Origin: JACKII01 sp965222315
GTDB lineage: Bacteria > Pseudomonadota > Alphaproteobacteria > Bin95
NCBI GenBank assembly: GCA_965222315.1
Contig: OZ244951.1
Span: forward strand, 4,154,001 to 4,218,000
Reading direction: 5' to 3'
DNA: 64,000 bases
The first letter of the stretch is position 1; every line of letters begins with the position of its first letter. The translations under genes and the position numbers were made by a program. The notes below the pieces were generated by a model. It did no database searches and was not told where the DNA came from. It saw only the letters and a list, made by a program, of their open reading frames with translations. Positions 36,022 to 45,415 of the stretch are shown in pieces.

Positions 36022-36450
36022 ATGCGCCTGCACACCCTCCTGGCCCTGACCGCGGTCCTGGCCGCCACCCCCGCCCTGGCCGAAAAGCTGACCCTCTACA
36101 GCAATGCGGAGGAGGACGGCTTTGTCGGGCTGGGCAAGCCTGGCGGCATGGGTGACCTGATCGTCTGGAACTCCGCCCTGGAGGTGGAGGATGGCACTGC
36201 GGTCGGAACCAATGCGTGCTTTTGCATCCGCCTGGACGCCTCCGGCAACTTCATGTGCGACTTCATCATCGACCATGAAGGGCACGGCCAGATGACCTTC
36301 AGCGGCGTGCAGGTGGTGGAGCCCGGCACCTCCCGCGTGGTCATCACCGGCGGTACTGGGAAGTGTCAAGGCGCGACCGGCGAAGTGCTCTCCACCCCCG
36401 TCGAGAACCGCGCCTGCTTCCGCTTCGACATCGACTACCGGCTGGACTGA
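36022..36450 (+). CDS. Secreted beta-barrel-like protein (allene-oxide-cyclase/dirigent-like)
   Basis: The 142-residue product has a clear signal peptide (MRLHTLLALTAVLAATPALA, cleavage after 20), so it is periplasmic or secreted. The mature part has alternating strands and the segment VITGGTGKCQGATGEV, which resembles the allene oxide cyclase barrel-like and dirigent superfamily in bacteria. Four Cys may form disulfides. Function unknown. It may share a transcript with the thiolase, 71 bases upstream, though no functional link is obvious. Confidence 0.75.
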   Translation: MRLHTLLALTAVLAATPALAEKLTLYSNAEEDGFVGLGKPGGMGDLIVWNSALEVEDGTAVGTNACFCIRLDASGNFMCDFIIDHEGHGQMTFSGVQVVEPGTSRVVITGGTGKCQGATGEVLSTPVENRACFRFDIDYRLD

Positions 36451-36512
36451 CGCTGCCAAACTCGAGCGTTTTCGGTAACTCAGCACCGTATAAGCGCCGC
36501 TTCCTCGAAATC

Positions 36513-36625
36513 ATCTACATTTATCTACATTCCTCGACATTTATCTACATTCTGGCCCGAAAATGTAGATACCGGGTTTAAGCGATTTAGATGAAATGTA
36601 GATCCGATGTAGATGTCATGTAGAT
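36513..36625. promoter_or_regulatory. Array of helically phased ATGTAGAT sites
   Basis: ATCTACAT occurs at 36513, 36523 and 36543, with a degenerate site at 36533, so the step is 10 bp. The reverse orientation, ATGTAGAT, occurs at 36563, 36596, 36607 and 36618, the last three at 11-bp steps. One-turn spacing with a switch of orientation in the middle suggests cooperative protein binding, as in iterons or a multi-site operator. It lies within the 400-base spacer 36451-36850, before the membrane-protein gene; nothing else was recognised in that spacer. Confidence 0.75.
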
Positions 36626-36850
36626 ACTCCCTGATACCGCGCGCGATCCCAATCCTGCATCGGCCCTCCGCGCATCTGGCTTCGCGGTGACGCGCCACCA
36701 AGATAGCGTAAAAAGGTTACCATCGGCCTAACGCCAGGCAGCCGAAGCGCGGCTGCCGTCAATACCCGATGTGCAGGAGCAAGCCTCTGGTCACGTCCTG
36801 CCCCCTCCCGTAAGTTGGACGGAACGCATTGCGGCCTGGGAGGCGAGCGG

Positions 36851-37801
36851 GTGGAAACGAGCGACTGGATTGCACTCGGCGGCATCGCCGCTGCCGCTGC
36901 TTTGGTGTTTACCGGCTTTGTCTTTGCCCATTTCCATGACAAACTGAAAACGCAGGAAGGCCGGGCGGATGTTGTCATGGTCCTACAAGGCCACAATCTT
37001 TCTATTAAATATTCGAAAATATTAGCGGCGGCACTAGCCGGATTAAGATCGGTAACCGGATTGCCATTCAGTGTTCGAAGTATCTTGTCTTGTGCCATTC
37101 TAACATTTCTCTATGTAGCCATTTCCGCGCTTCTCGGCTGGGGCGGCGGCGGAAACGGTAAATTGGGAACACTACAGGTTTTTTCTGAGCCAGATTGGCT
37201 TCCTTTGCAGATTCGGAGAGATATCGTTACAGTAATTGTAATTATTACATTGATCATAGCGTTCATAAGTTTGTTCATTCTTTTAGAGTGTTATGAAAAA
37301 TTAGAAGATAAAATCCCGATATTTCATTACTGCAAAAATAGAATCACTAATGTGATACTTTCTAACTTTGTGTTTTTGATAGTATTTACGCCAATTTTAT
37401 ACACTTTATTTAGCGCGCCTTTCCTAATAATTTCAGATCAATACTTCGTAGGCTTTATTTTCGGCTTTGCGATTTTTTTTGGAGCCTCTTTCGGGTATTT
37501 ATTTATTAGGAGCGGTGTAAGCCATGTTAAAACAGAAACACTACAATCCAAATTGAACTCTTTCAAATTATTGTCAGAAAATAATATCTCTCATGATATT
37601 ATAGAATTATCCGAAAAATTGTCTAATACAAACATTTATTTTGAACGATACCTGATTAATAAACAAAAGATTATTAGTGTTTGTATATTAGCAATAATGT
37701 TAATATCTGCATTCGGGCTATTTTTAAATTTTGATAACATCACTGCTGTAGCAGTGGTTTTTTTACTCGCACTTCCGCTCATCAACACTGCATCTGACTA
37801 G
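36851..37801 (+). pseudogene. Membrane protein, 5' part, interrupted by IS
   Basis: This is the first 316 codons of a polytopic membrane protein of unknown function. A GTG start at 36851 is chosen because GGGAGG ends seven bases upstream. About six to seven hydrophobic segments are visible. The TAG stop at 37799-37801 is formed by TA from the target plus the first G of the insertion sequence, so the gene is cut, not naturally ended. Most of this part (about 36990-37790) is AT-rich, unlike the 3' part, so the original gene was itself a compositional mosaic. Confidence 0.8.
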
Positions 37802-38644
37802 GCTCAGGACTCATAACCAGAACGTCACGGTAGCAGCAATGCATATGGCGCTGAAGAAGGTGTTGGCGCAGCGGTCATAGCGCATGGCGATGCGGCGCCA
37901 GTCTTTGAGGCGTCCGAACATGCGTTCGATGCGGTTTCGCTGACGATAGAGCCCCTCGTCGTAGGGTACTGGCCGCAGGCGGTTGTTTCTTCCTGGAATA
38001 CAGGGCTCGATGCCCATGGCCCGCAGTCCATCGCGGAAGGGATCGCTGTCATACCCTCTGTCGCCGATCAAAAACCCGGCGGGAGGCAAGGCCGGCAACA
38101 TGATGGCGGCGCCCTTGTAGTCACTGGCCTGGCCCTCGGTCAGCAACAAGATCAATGGCTTGCCATCCCCATCGCAAACCGCGTGCAGCTTGGAGTTCAG
38201 GCCGCCTTTCGAGCGTCCGATGCAGCGGGATAAAGCCCCTTTTTCAGCAGGCTGGCCGCCGTGCGGTGCGCCTTCAGGTGCGTCGCATCGATCATGATGG
38301 TGCCAGTTGCCTGGCTCTCGGCTGCCAGTTCCGCGAAAATCCGGTCGAAGACGCCCGCCTCGCTCCAGCGTTTGAACCGGTTGTAGAGCGTCTTGTGCGG
38401 GCCATAAGCCTCTGGCGCATCCCGCCACATCAGGCCGTTCCGGATAACATGAATAATCCCGCTGATGACACGCCGGTCATCCACCCTGGGCACGCCCCGA
38501 GGTTTGTTCGGCAATAGCGGCCGGAGCCGGGCGAATTGTTCTTCCGAAAGCCAGAAATGATGCTCTGCCATGGACAACTCCCAATTTTGGGAGTTTGAAT
38601 CATCCTCCAACCGATTCGGGAATCCCATTTATGGGTCCTGAGCC
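37801..38644 (-). mobile_element. IS5-family insertion sequence (IS427-like)
   Basis: The 844-bp element has terminal inverted repeats starting GGCTCAGGACTCATAA at the left and GGCTCAGGACCCATAA at the right, sixteen bases with one mismatch. TA is duplicated at both ends (37799-37800 and 38645-38646), as in the IS427 group. It carries one transposase made from two overlapping frames. Ends and frames appear intact, so it may be active. Confidence 0.93.
37811..38571 (-). CDS. IS5-family transposase, made by -1 frameshift
   Basis: Two frames, orfA (38571 to 38197) and orfB (ending at 37811), join by a -1 shift at the A-rich run near 38236-38244 to give about 253 residues. The join reads SLLKKG-ALSRCIGRSKGG, the usual sequence of this family. 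The catalytic triad is the Asp in TIMIDATHLKAH (orfA), the Asp in LIGDRGYDSD and the Glu in RNRIERMFGRLKDWRR (orfB). orfA alone would end shortly after the slip site. Confidence 0.9.
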
Positions 38645-38646
38645 TA

Positions 38647-39250
38647 CCTATCTCTCGGCTTCAGCCATTGGTTCGGGCAGAGGATTGCAAGTGATCCTAG
38701 CCATAGCTTCCTGCGTGCCACTGCTTACGGCCTCGCCGACCTCGCTCTGGCACTCGCCTTCATGTTTGTGGCCGCCGCCACCGTCCCGATGGTGCTCGCC
38801 ATGCTACAATGGGCGGCTGCCGTTGATCTTGGCGTCCGCGCCTTCGTGACCGAAGCCGCCACCGATCCATGGGGCACGGGGCTCTGGTTCGGCATCATGA
38901 TGCTCACCACCCTGGTTTGGACGGGCGCACACCTGCTCATCACCCTCGGCGCACTGCTGTTCCGGCTCTTTGACGCCTTTCCGCTGGACCGTTGGGCCGC
39001 CGCTACAATCGAAGCCGGCAAGGATAGCGTACTGGTCAAGCTCTACCTCAGCAGCAAATGGCTGGTGGTGTTTCTGCTTTGGTGCTTGGTGGTCTACGTC
39101 TTTTTCCTGCTCCTAAACGGCGCAACCCATATCGTCACTACCCTGTTCGGCTCCGATAAAGGTTTGGTCGGCGTGCTGGAAACCGTCGCGCTTTGGGGCG
39201 CGGACTTGGTGCCGCAACCCGCACAATTCATCCCTTTGCCGCCGAATTGA
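38647..39250 (+). pseudogene. Membrane protein, 3' part, downstream of IS
   Basis: This is the continuation of the gene broken at 37801. Removing the IS and one TA copy gives GAC-TAC-CTA and an open frame to the stop at 39248-39250. The joined product would be 517 residues. This part has about four hydrophobic segments and GC-rich codon use. A downstream ATG at 38762 could still yield a 162-residue fragment, but without an evident ribosome binding site. Confidence 0.82.
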
Positions 39251-39272
39251 CGCTCCACAAAAGCCTACCCCC

Positions 39273-39770
39273 TCAGCCGCCTTCCCGTTTGTTCAGCGAT
39301 TCCTGCCGCGCCTGGATTTCCTCCGGCCAGGTGCTCTTAATGTAGGCGAGGGCCGCGGCGATTTCCTGGTCGCTCAGCACGCCGTTATAGACTGGCATAT
39401 CGCTCTCCACCGGCTGGCCGGTCACGGCCGCCGCACCATATTTCGTCAGCGCAAACAGCACCTTGTCCGGATGATGCCAGGTGTGGCCGGTCTCATCGTG
39501 GGGCGGCGCGGGCAGGCGGCCATCCGCATTGCGGGTCCGCCAACCCGGCTGGCCTTCCAGGTTCGCGCCGTGGCAGGCGGCGCAGTTCTCCGCATAGACA
39601 TGCCAGCCCTGGGCCACCAGCCCTTCGTCGTCGGCATCCAGCAGCACGCCTTCCGGCCCGAGCCCGCCCGCGGGCATGTCCCGGTCGCCCATCAGGTACC
39701 AGCCGACCACCAGCGCCGCCAGAATGACGGCCGTCCAGCGGGAGAGCGACATGGGCCGGGGCAGTTTCAC
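39273..39770 (-). CDS. Membrane-anchored c-type cytochrome
   Basis: Periplasmic electron carrier of 165 residues. An N-terminal hydrophobic helix (about 11-27) anchors it. The haem site is Cys63-Ala-Ala-Cys66-His67, and Met125 in ESDMPVY is the probable sixth ligand. The family is class I, mono-haem. A GTG start at 39770 is used because AAGGA lies seven bases upstream; an ATG at 39752 is possible. It is convergent with the interrupted membrane-protein gene and has no obvious partner oxidase nearby. Confidence 0.9.
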   Translation of the reverse strand: MKLPRPMSLSRWTAVILAALVVGWYLMGDRDMPAGGLGPEGVLLDADDEGLVAQGWHVYAENCAACHGANLEGQPGWRTRNADGRLPAPPHDETGHTWHHPDKVLFALTKYGAAAVTGQPVESDMPVYNGVLSDQEIAAALAYIKSTWPEEIQARQESLNKREGG

Positions 39771-39923
39771 ATGCGGTCCTTTCCGCTACTGTCGGGCCGG
39801 GGCGGCCCGGCCTGCTGGCGGCAAAAGTTTTGCCTTCCCCTCCAATATGGACTACCCCCTGCCCCGGTCAACAGCCGGGCTTCAGCCCCTATCGCCAACC
39901 AGTTGCGGAAAAGGTGCATATGC

Positions 39924-40838
39924 ATGTCTTCTCCTTATACCGGCGTGTACCCGATCGCCCCCGTCCCCTTCAACGACGATGAGTCGCTCGACCTTGACGG
40001 CATGAAGCGCGTGCTCGACTGCATGATCGACCAGGGCGTCGACGGCATCTGCATCCTCGCCAACTATTCCGAGCAATTCCTGATTTCGGATGAAGAACGC
40101 GACGTCCTCCTCAAGCTGTCGCTGGAGCACGTGGCGGGCCGCGTTCCGGTCATCGCCACCTGCTCGCATTTCTCCACGGGCATCGTGGTGCAGCGGGTGC
40201 AGCGGGCCAAAGACCTCGGCGCCGCCATGATCATGCTAATGCCGCCCTACCACGGCGCGCTGCTGAAGGGCTCGGAGCAGCAGACCTTCGACCAGTTCCA
40301 GCGCGTGGGCGAGGTTGGACTGCCGCTGATGGTGCAGGATGCGCCCTTGTCCGGCGTCGCGCTCTCCGTGGCCTTCCTCGCGCGAATGGCGAAGGAAATC
40401 CCCAACGTTTCCTACCTGAAGATCGAAACGCCCCAGACCGCCGACAAGCTGCGCGCGGTCATCGCGGCGGCGGGCGACGCCATCGACGGTCCGTTCGACG
40501 GGGAGGAAAGCATCACCCTGATGGCCGACCTGGACGCCGGCGCGACCGGCACCATGCCAAGCGCGACCCTGCCCGACCTGATCAAGCCGGTACTGACCGC
40601 CTTCGCGGCGGGCGACCGGACGGCAGCGCTGGCCCAGTACAACCGCATCCTGCCGCTGATCAATTTTGAGAACCGCCAGTGCGGCCTGCGCGCCTGCAAG
40701 ACGGTGATGATGGAGGGCGGCGTGATCAAATCCGACCGCGTGCGCCACCCGCTTGACCCGCTGCCGGAATCCACCCGCACCGGCCTGCTGGAGCTCGCAC
40801 GGGCGCTGGACCCGGTCGCACTCCGCTGGGGGAAATAG
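39924..40838 (+). CDS. Dihydrodipicolinate-synthase-family aldolase/dehydratase
   Basis: Class I aldolase (TIM barrel) of 304 residues. Lys166 in SYLKIETP is the Schiff-base lysine. The usual Tyr of DapA (YNVP) is replaced: the site reads VQDAP, so lysine biosynthesis is unlikely and a sugar-acid dehydratase or another pyruvate-type lyase is more probable. The start at 39924 gives the normal family N-terminus (YTGVYPIAPVPFNDD) and follows GGAAAAGG. The gene is alone, ahead of a palindromic repeat. Confidence 0.87.
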   Translation: MSSPYTGVYPIAPVPFNDDESLDLDGMKRVLDCMIDQGVDGICILANYSEQFLISDEERDVLLKLSLEHVAGRVPVIATCSHFSTGIVVQRVQRAKDLGAAMIMLMPPYHGALLKGSEQQTFDQFQRVGEVGLPLMVQDAPLSGVALSVAFLARMAKEIPNVSYLKIETPQTADKLRAVIAAAGDAIDGPFDGEESITLMADLDAGATGTMPSATLPDLIKPVLTAFAAGDRTAALAQYNRILPLINFENRQCGLRACKTVMMEGGVIKSDRVRHPLDPLPESTRTGLLELARALDPVALRWGK

Positions 40839-40885
40839 CGTCTCCGACGAACAACAGGACTGCGAAAGACACTCAAAATTGACCG

Positions 40886-40930
40886 CATCCTGAGTAGCAC
40901 CGGATTTTTATCCGGTGCGTATCGAAGGGG
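40886..40930. repeat. Dispersed palindromic repeat, copy 3
   Basis: CATCCTGAGTAGC leads into a nine-base-pair perfect stem (40897-40905 with 40910-40918, loop TTTT) and then GTATCGAAGGGG. Partial ends (ACTCAGGATGCTGG) recur at about 40977-40990, so this may be half of a larger inverted pair. Confidence 0.8.
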
Positions 40931-41014
40931 CCGTTAACGGCGGCGGGCGCCTCTCCGACACGTGCCTATTCCAATACTCAGGATGCTGGCAGTTTCGTTC
41001 CTGCCGGCAGCCCG

Positions 41015-41638
41015 CTAACCGCCGCCGTTGCGCAGCCCGGCGCACAACAGGTCGAGCGTCAGCGCCAGATCCTCTTCGACATTGTCCAGCCCATGCCGGG
41101 CAATGGAGAATGGCACGACGAAAAACTTGGTCCCCATCTGCACGGCGCGGGCCGCGCGGGCGGGGTCCGGGACGGCGAACGCACCATCGGCGACGCCCTC
41201 TTCGATCAGCGCCGTCATGCGGGCGTGAACGGTGGCAACGTGCTCGCCGACCATGGCCACGCCTTCCTCTGTCTCGCAGATCATCTCCGCCAGTTCGACG
41301 ATCTTCGGCGCGCGGCGCAGGTTTTCGACCGTGTGCATCACGGCGGCGGTGACGGTTGCCCGGATGCGGTGCTCCGCCGTTCCGCCGGCTTCCAGCACTT
41401 CGGCAATCAGGCGGTCTTCCGCCGCAAAAAACCGCGCGACGACTGCATGGCCGATGGCCTGCTTGTTGCGGAAATAGCGGTACAGGTTCCCTGCCGACAT
41501 CTCGCAGGCCCGCGCAATATCGCCGATATTCGTCTTGGTGTAGCCATAGTGCGCGAACAGTTCCATCGCTTCTTCCACGATGGAATCGCGGATGCCATCG
41601 GGGTCACGGGTAGCTGCGGCACGGTCCGAAGTTTGCAA
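41015..41638 (-). CDS. TetR family transcriptional regulator
   Basis: DNA-binding repressor of 207 residues. The N-terminal helix-turn-helix is TNIGDIARACEMSAGNLYRYF, with the usual Lys after it (RNKQAI). The ligand domain is unassigned. A TTG start at 41638 is inferred because no ATG precedes the HTH in frame; AAAGGC lies upstream. It diverges from the CoA transferase gene at 41876, so it may control it and itself from the 237-base spacer. Confidence 0.88.
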   Translation of the reverse strand: MQTSDRAAATRDPDGIRDSIVEEAMELFAHYGYTKTNIGDIARACEMSAGNLYRYFRNKQAIGHAVVARFFAAEDRLIAEVLEAGGTAEHRIRATVTAAVMHTVENLRRAPKIVELAEMICETEEGVAMVGEHVATVHARMTALIEEGVADGAFAVPDPARAARAVQMGTKFFVVPFSIARHGLDNVEEDLALTLDLLCAGLRNGGG

Positions 41639-41875
41639 TGATTTTTGCCTTTATAGGTTCCCTGCGCTGGTTTGTCGAAAACCGGTTAGATTAAAGACAG
41701 GACGATCCACCGCGACGGAAACGACCTTTTTCTGTCTGATACGTGAATTTTTTACAAATTTTTCATCAACACAAGCAAGCCCCTGACGTTTAGCGACGAA
41801 ACGCAAGGGTCTTTGCCCGGCACGCCGCCTGCGCTAAGCCTTGTGCCATTAGAAAAACGCCAGGAACTCCTTGCC

Positions 41876-43105
41876 ATGACCACCAACACAGCGCCGCGCG
41901 GCCCCTTGAGCGGTGTCCGCGTCATCGACCTGACCACCGTCATGTTCGGCCCCTACTGCACCCAGATCATGGGAGAGATGGGCGCGGACATCGTCAAGGT
42001 CGAAGGGCCGGAGGGCGATATCTCCCGCCAGGTCGGCCCCTCCCGCCACCCCGGCATGTCCGCCGCTTTCATGATCAAAGGCCGGAACAAGCGCTCCGTC
42101 GTGCTCGACCTGAAACAACCCGCGGCGCGGGAGGCGCTCTACAAGCTCTGCGAGGGTGCGGACGTCTTCATCCACAACATGCGACCCAAGGCAGCCGCGC
42201 GCCTCGGCATCGCCTATGAGGACATCGAAAAGCGCCGGCCCGACATTGTCTACTGCAACGCCATCGGCTTCGGCCCCGATGGCCCCTATGCTGACAAGCC
42301 CGCCTACGACGATCTGATCCAGGGCCTGTCGGGCCTCGCCGCCCTGAACGGCATGGTTTCAGGCGAGCCACGGTTTGCGCCTAGCGTCATGGCGGACAAG
42401 ACCAGCGGCCTGTTCGCGCTCTACGCCATCAGCATGGGCCTGTTCCATCGGGAGCGGACGGGCGAGGGCCAGCGCATCGACGTGCCCATGTACGAGAGCT
42501 TTGCCAGCTTCGTCATCAACGAGCACATGCAGGGCCGCTTCTTCGATCCGCCGCAGTCGCCCGCCGGCTATGTGCGCCTGCTCTCGCCCTACCGCCGGCC
42601 GCACAAGACGGCGGACGGCTATATCTGCATGATGCCGTACTCAACCAAGCATTGGCTGGCGTTCTTCGAACTCGCCGGGCGGCCCGATCTGGCAGCGGAT
42701 GAGCGCTTCCACACCATGCCGGGCCGCACCCAGAATATCGGGGAGCTCTATCAGCACCTCTCGGAAATCATGCCGACCCGCACCACCGCCGACTGGCTGG
42801 AAGTTCTGGCGGAGGCGGATGTGCCCGCCGCCCCCATGAACACGCCGGAAGACCTGTTCGACGACCCGCACCTGAAGGCCGTCGGCATGTTTCCCTTCAG
42901 CGAGCATCCGAGCGAGGGCAAAGTGCGCCATATCAAGGTGCCCGTGACCTTCTCCAAGACCCCCGGCGGCCTGACCCGCCATGCCCCCCGCCTGGGCGAG
43001 CACAGTCAAGAGTTGCTGCGCGAGGCCGGTCTGACGGAGGAGGAAATCCAGGGCCTGATGGATGCCCGCGCCTCCAGCCAGGCCGAGGAGGCTACGGGCG
43101 AATGA
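41876..43105 (+). CDS. CaiB/BaiF CoA transferase (family III)
   Basis: Transfers CoA between acids, 409 residues, normal family length. The N-terminal GVRVIDLTTVMFGPYCTQIM and the catalytic Asp174 in SVMADKTSG are visible. AGGAA lies upstream of the ATG at 41876. A TetR regulator is divergent and a DUF938 methyltransferase follows with a four-base overlap. Substrate unknown. Confidence 0.92.
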   Translation: MTTNTAPRGPLSGVRVIDLTTVMFGPYCTQIMGEMGADIVKVEGPEGDISRQVGPSRHPGMSAAFMIKGRNKRSVVLDLKQPAAREALYKLCEGADVFIHNMRPKAAARLGIAYEDIEKRRPDIVYCNAIGFGPDGPYADKPAYDDLIQGLSGLAALNGMVSGEPRFAPSVMADKTSGLFALYAISMGLFHRERTGEGQRIDVPMYESFASFVINEHMQGRFFDPPQSPAGYVRLLSPYRRPHKTADGYICMMPYSTKHWLAFFELAGRPDLAADERFHTMPGRTQNIGELYQHLSEIMPTRTTADWLEVLAEADVPAAPMNTPEDLFDDPHLKAVGMFPFSEHPSEGKVRHIKVPVTFSKTPGGLTRHAPRLGEHSQELLREAGLTEEEIQGLMDARASSQAEEATGE

Positions 43106-43773
43106 CCCCTCAGCCCAAGACCCACACCCGCAACATCCAACCCACCCAAGCCGCGCCGGACGGCAAGCTCAACGCACCGTCGGCAGCCCGCAACCTCCAG
43201 CCCATCCTGGAGGTGCTACGCCGCCACCTGCCCGAACGCGGAACCGCCGTGGAGTTCGCGAGCGGCACCGGCCAGCACATCGCAGCCTTCGCCGAAGCCT
43301 TCCCCGGAATCCACTGGACTCCTACCGACGTGGAGCCGGAGCGTCTTGCCAGCATTGACGCCTGGCGCACGGCAAGCGGCCTTAACAATCTCAGCCCGCC
43401 CCAACCTCTCAATGTCGGCGATGCGGAATGGCCCTTCCCGCCCGCCAGCATGGACGTGACGCTGACCGTAAACCTGCTGCACCTGGTGAGCGGACCTACT
43501 GTCGAAAGCCTGTTCGCCGGCGCCGCAGCCACGCTCAAACCCGGCGGCCTCTGCATCGTCTACGGGCCGTTCATGCGGGACGGGCAGTTCGTCTCAGAAG
43601 GCGATCGCTCCTTCCACACCACGTTGCAGGGCATGGACCCCGCCATCGGTTACAAGGACAAGACCTGGGTCGCAGAACGCGCCGCCGCGAGCGGCCTGCA
43701 TGCCAAGGAATGGGTGCAGATGCCCGCTAACAACCTGATGCTGGTGGCGGTCAGGGAGGAGGCAGCATCCTGA
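43102..43773 (+). CDS. DUF938 family SAM-dependent methyltransferase
   Basis: The 223-residue protein has the DUF938 signature APSAARNLQPILEVL and the SAM motif VEFASGTGQHIAAFAEAFP (about 50-68). TPTDVEPERL follows as the acidic strand. Substrate unknown. Its start overlaps the CoA transferase stop (ATGA), so the two are coupled. Confidence 0.9.
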   Translation: MTPQPKTHTRNIQPTQAAPDGKLNAPSAARNLQPILEVLRRHLPERGTAVEFASGTGQHIAAFAEAFPGIHWTPTDVEPERLASIDAWRTASGLNNLSPPQPLNVGDAEWPFPPASMDVTLTVNLLHLVSGPTVESLFAGAAATLKPGGLCIVYGPFMRDGQFVSEGDRSFHTTLQGMDPAIGYKDKTWVAERAAASGLHAKEWVQMPANNLMLVAVREEAAS

Positions 43774-43885
43774 CACCCGGCACACCAAACCTGGCACCGG
43801 ATTGACCTGTATCAGTGCCCGGTAGCGGCATATCGGCAATGACGGTGCCCTAGCGCCGCCAACCGGACAGTCAAAACCACCAGCC

Positions 43886-45298
43886 ATGACCCAGCCCGCC
43901 CCCGAAATGAACATCCAGGTCGCCCGACAGCGCTTCAAGCTGCGCGCCTGGATCCGCACGCGCCTCTGGGCGCAGGTGATCGCCGGCATGGTGCTGGGTT
44001 TCGGCCTGGGTTTACTGCTGAACGACGCAACCGGCCTGATCGACAAAGCCACCGCCGATCTGCTCGGCCTTTGGCTGGCGCTGCCTGGCCAGATATTCCT
44101 GGCGCTGATCGCCATGGTGCTGGTGCCGCTGATCTTTTGCTCCATCATCGGCGGCCTGAACGGGGCAGAGTCGGGCGGCGAGTTGCGCACCGTCGGCCTG
44201 CGCTTTGCCGGGTTTATCCTACTTACCACCAGCATCGCCGCCAGCATCGGTGTGGCGCTGGCCAAATACCTTCAGCCTGGCACGGCGCTTCGCGGTATCG
44301 CGGGCACCAGCCCCACGAAACCAACGGAAGCCGGGCCTGACACCCTGACCGCCCCCGAACGCATCGGCCCCGCCGCCACCGCGCCGGCTGACGCCCCCTT
44401 GAACGGGGCGGAGCCGGATGCCGGCGGCACGCTGCCATTCCAGCGGCTGCCCGACCTGATCGCCGACATCCTGCCCGCCAATCCCACCGCCTCCATCGTA
44501 GAGAGGGACATGCTGGCCGTCGTCGTGCTGGCCCTGCTGGTGGGCCTGTCGGTGACCCAGGTGGACCGTTCCCGCGTCGCACCCTTCCTGGCATTGACCG
44601 CTGCCATCCTGTCAATCTCCATGAACGTGGTGAAGTGGGCGATGTTCCTGGCCCCCATCGCGGTGTTCGGCCTGATGGCGCAACTGGTCATGCGGATCGG
44701 CCTCGAAACGCTCCTGGGTATTTCCGGCTATGTCGGCACCGTCCTGCTGGGACTGGCGCTGCTGCTGGTGATCTATCTGGCCATCGCCTGGGCCTTCGCC
44801 GCCATCAATCCGGCCGCATTCCTGCGCACCGCCGGCGGAAACCTGTTGCTGGCCTTCTCCACTTCCAGCTCGTCGGCGGTCATGCCGGTATCGATCCAGA
44901 CCGCCCGCCAACTCGGCGTGCCGGAAAGGACGGCCAATCTGGTGATCCCCTTGGGCGCGACCATGAACATGGCGGGCACGGCGCTCTATCAGGCGGTTGC
45001 CATTCTTTTCCTCGCGCAGCTGGCGGGTATCCAGCTTACGGTCACGCAAACCATGGTCGTCACCGGCACCCTCGTCGCCTCCAGCATCGGCGCACCGGGA
45101 ACGCCCGGCGTCAGCATCGCCATCCTGGTCAGCGTCGCAACCAGCATGAAAATCCCGGTGGAGGGCATGGTCATCATCCTGGGCGTCGACCGCCTGCTCG
45201 ACATGTGCCGGACCGTCGTCAACGTCACCGGAGACCTGATCGCCGCCGTCCTGTTGCGCGATACCGCCGTGGCGGACAATGCTGCCTCCGCTTCCTGA
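43886..45298 (+). CDS. Dicarboxylate/amino acid:cation symporter (DAACS family)
   Basis: Inner-membrane secondary transporter, 470 residues. Family motifs are the serine-rich hairpin FSTSSSSAVMPVSIQTA, NMAGTALYQAVA and the second hairpin SSIGAPGTPGVSIAIL. Its likely substrates are C4-dicarboxylates, glutamate or aspartate with Na+ or H+. An insertion of about 60 residues, Pro/Ala/Gly-rich, lies after the third hydrophobic segment (about 130-190). Confidence 0.92.
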   Translation: MTQPAPEMNIQVARQRFKLRAWIRTRLWAQVIAGMVLGFGLGLLLNDATGLIDKATADLLGLWLALPGQIFLALIAMVLVPLIFCSIIGGLNGAESGGELRTVGLRFAGFILLTTSIAASIGVALAKYLQPGTALRGIAGTSPTKPTEAGPDTLTAPERIGPAATAPADAPLNGAEPDAGGTLPFQRLPDLIADILPANPTASIVERDMLAVVVLALLVGLSVTQVDRSRVAPFLALTAAILSISMNVVKWAMFLAPIAVFGLMAQLVMRIGLETLLGISGYVGTVLLGLALLLVIYLAIAWAFAAINPAAFLRTAGGNLLLAFSTSSSSAVMPVSIQTARQLGVPERTANLVIPLGATMNMAGTALYQAVAILFLAQLAGIQLTVTQTMVVTGTLVASSIGAPGTPGVSIAILVSVATSMKIPVEGMVIILGVDRLLDMCRTVVNVTGDLIAAVLLRDTAVADNAASAS

Positions 45299-45415
45299 AC
45301 GCCTGCGCCGGATCAAATGGCAGCCGGAAGGTGAGCCGTTGCGCGCAGGGGCGAATGGCCCGATAGTATCGTGCCGGAAGACTCTTGTCCGACGCACCCC
45401 TTGTTGGAGACTGCC

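Noticed and set aside
36616..37098. 160-codon minus-strand frame across the repeat and membrane gene start
   Set aside because: No ribosome binding site, no motifs, and it overlaps a better supported gene on the plus strand.
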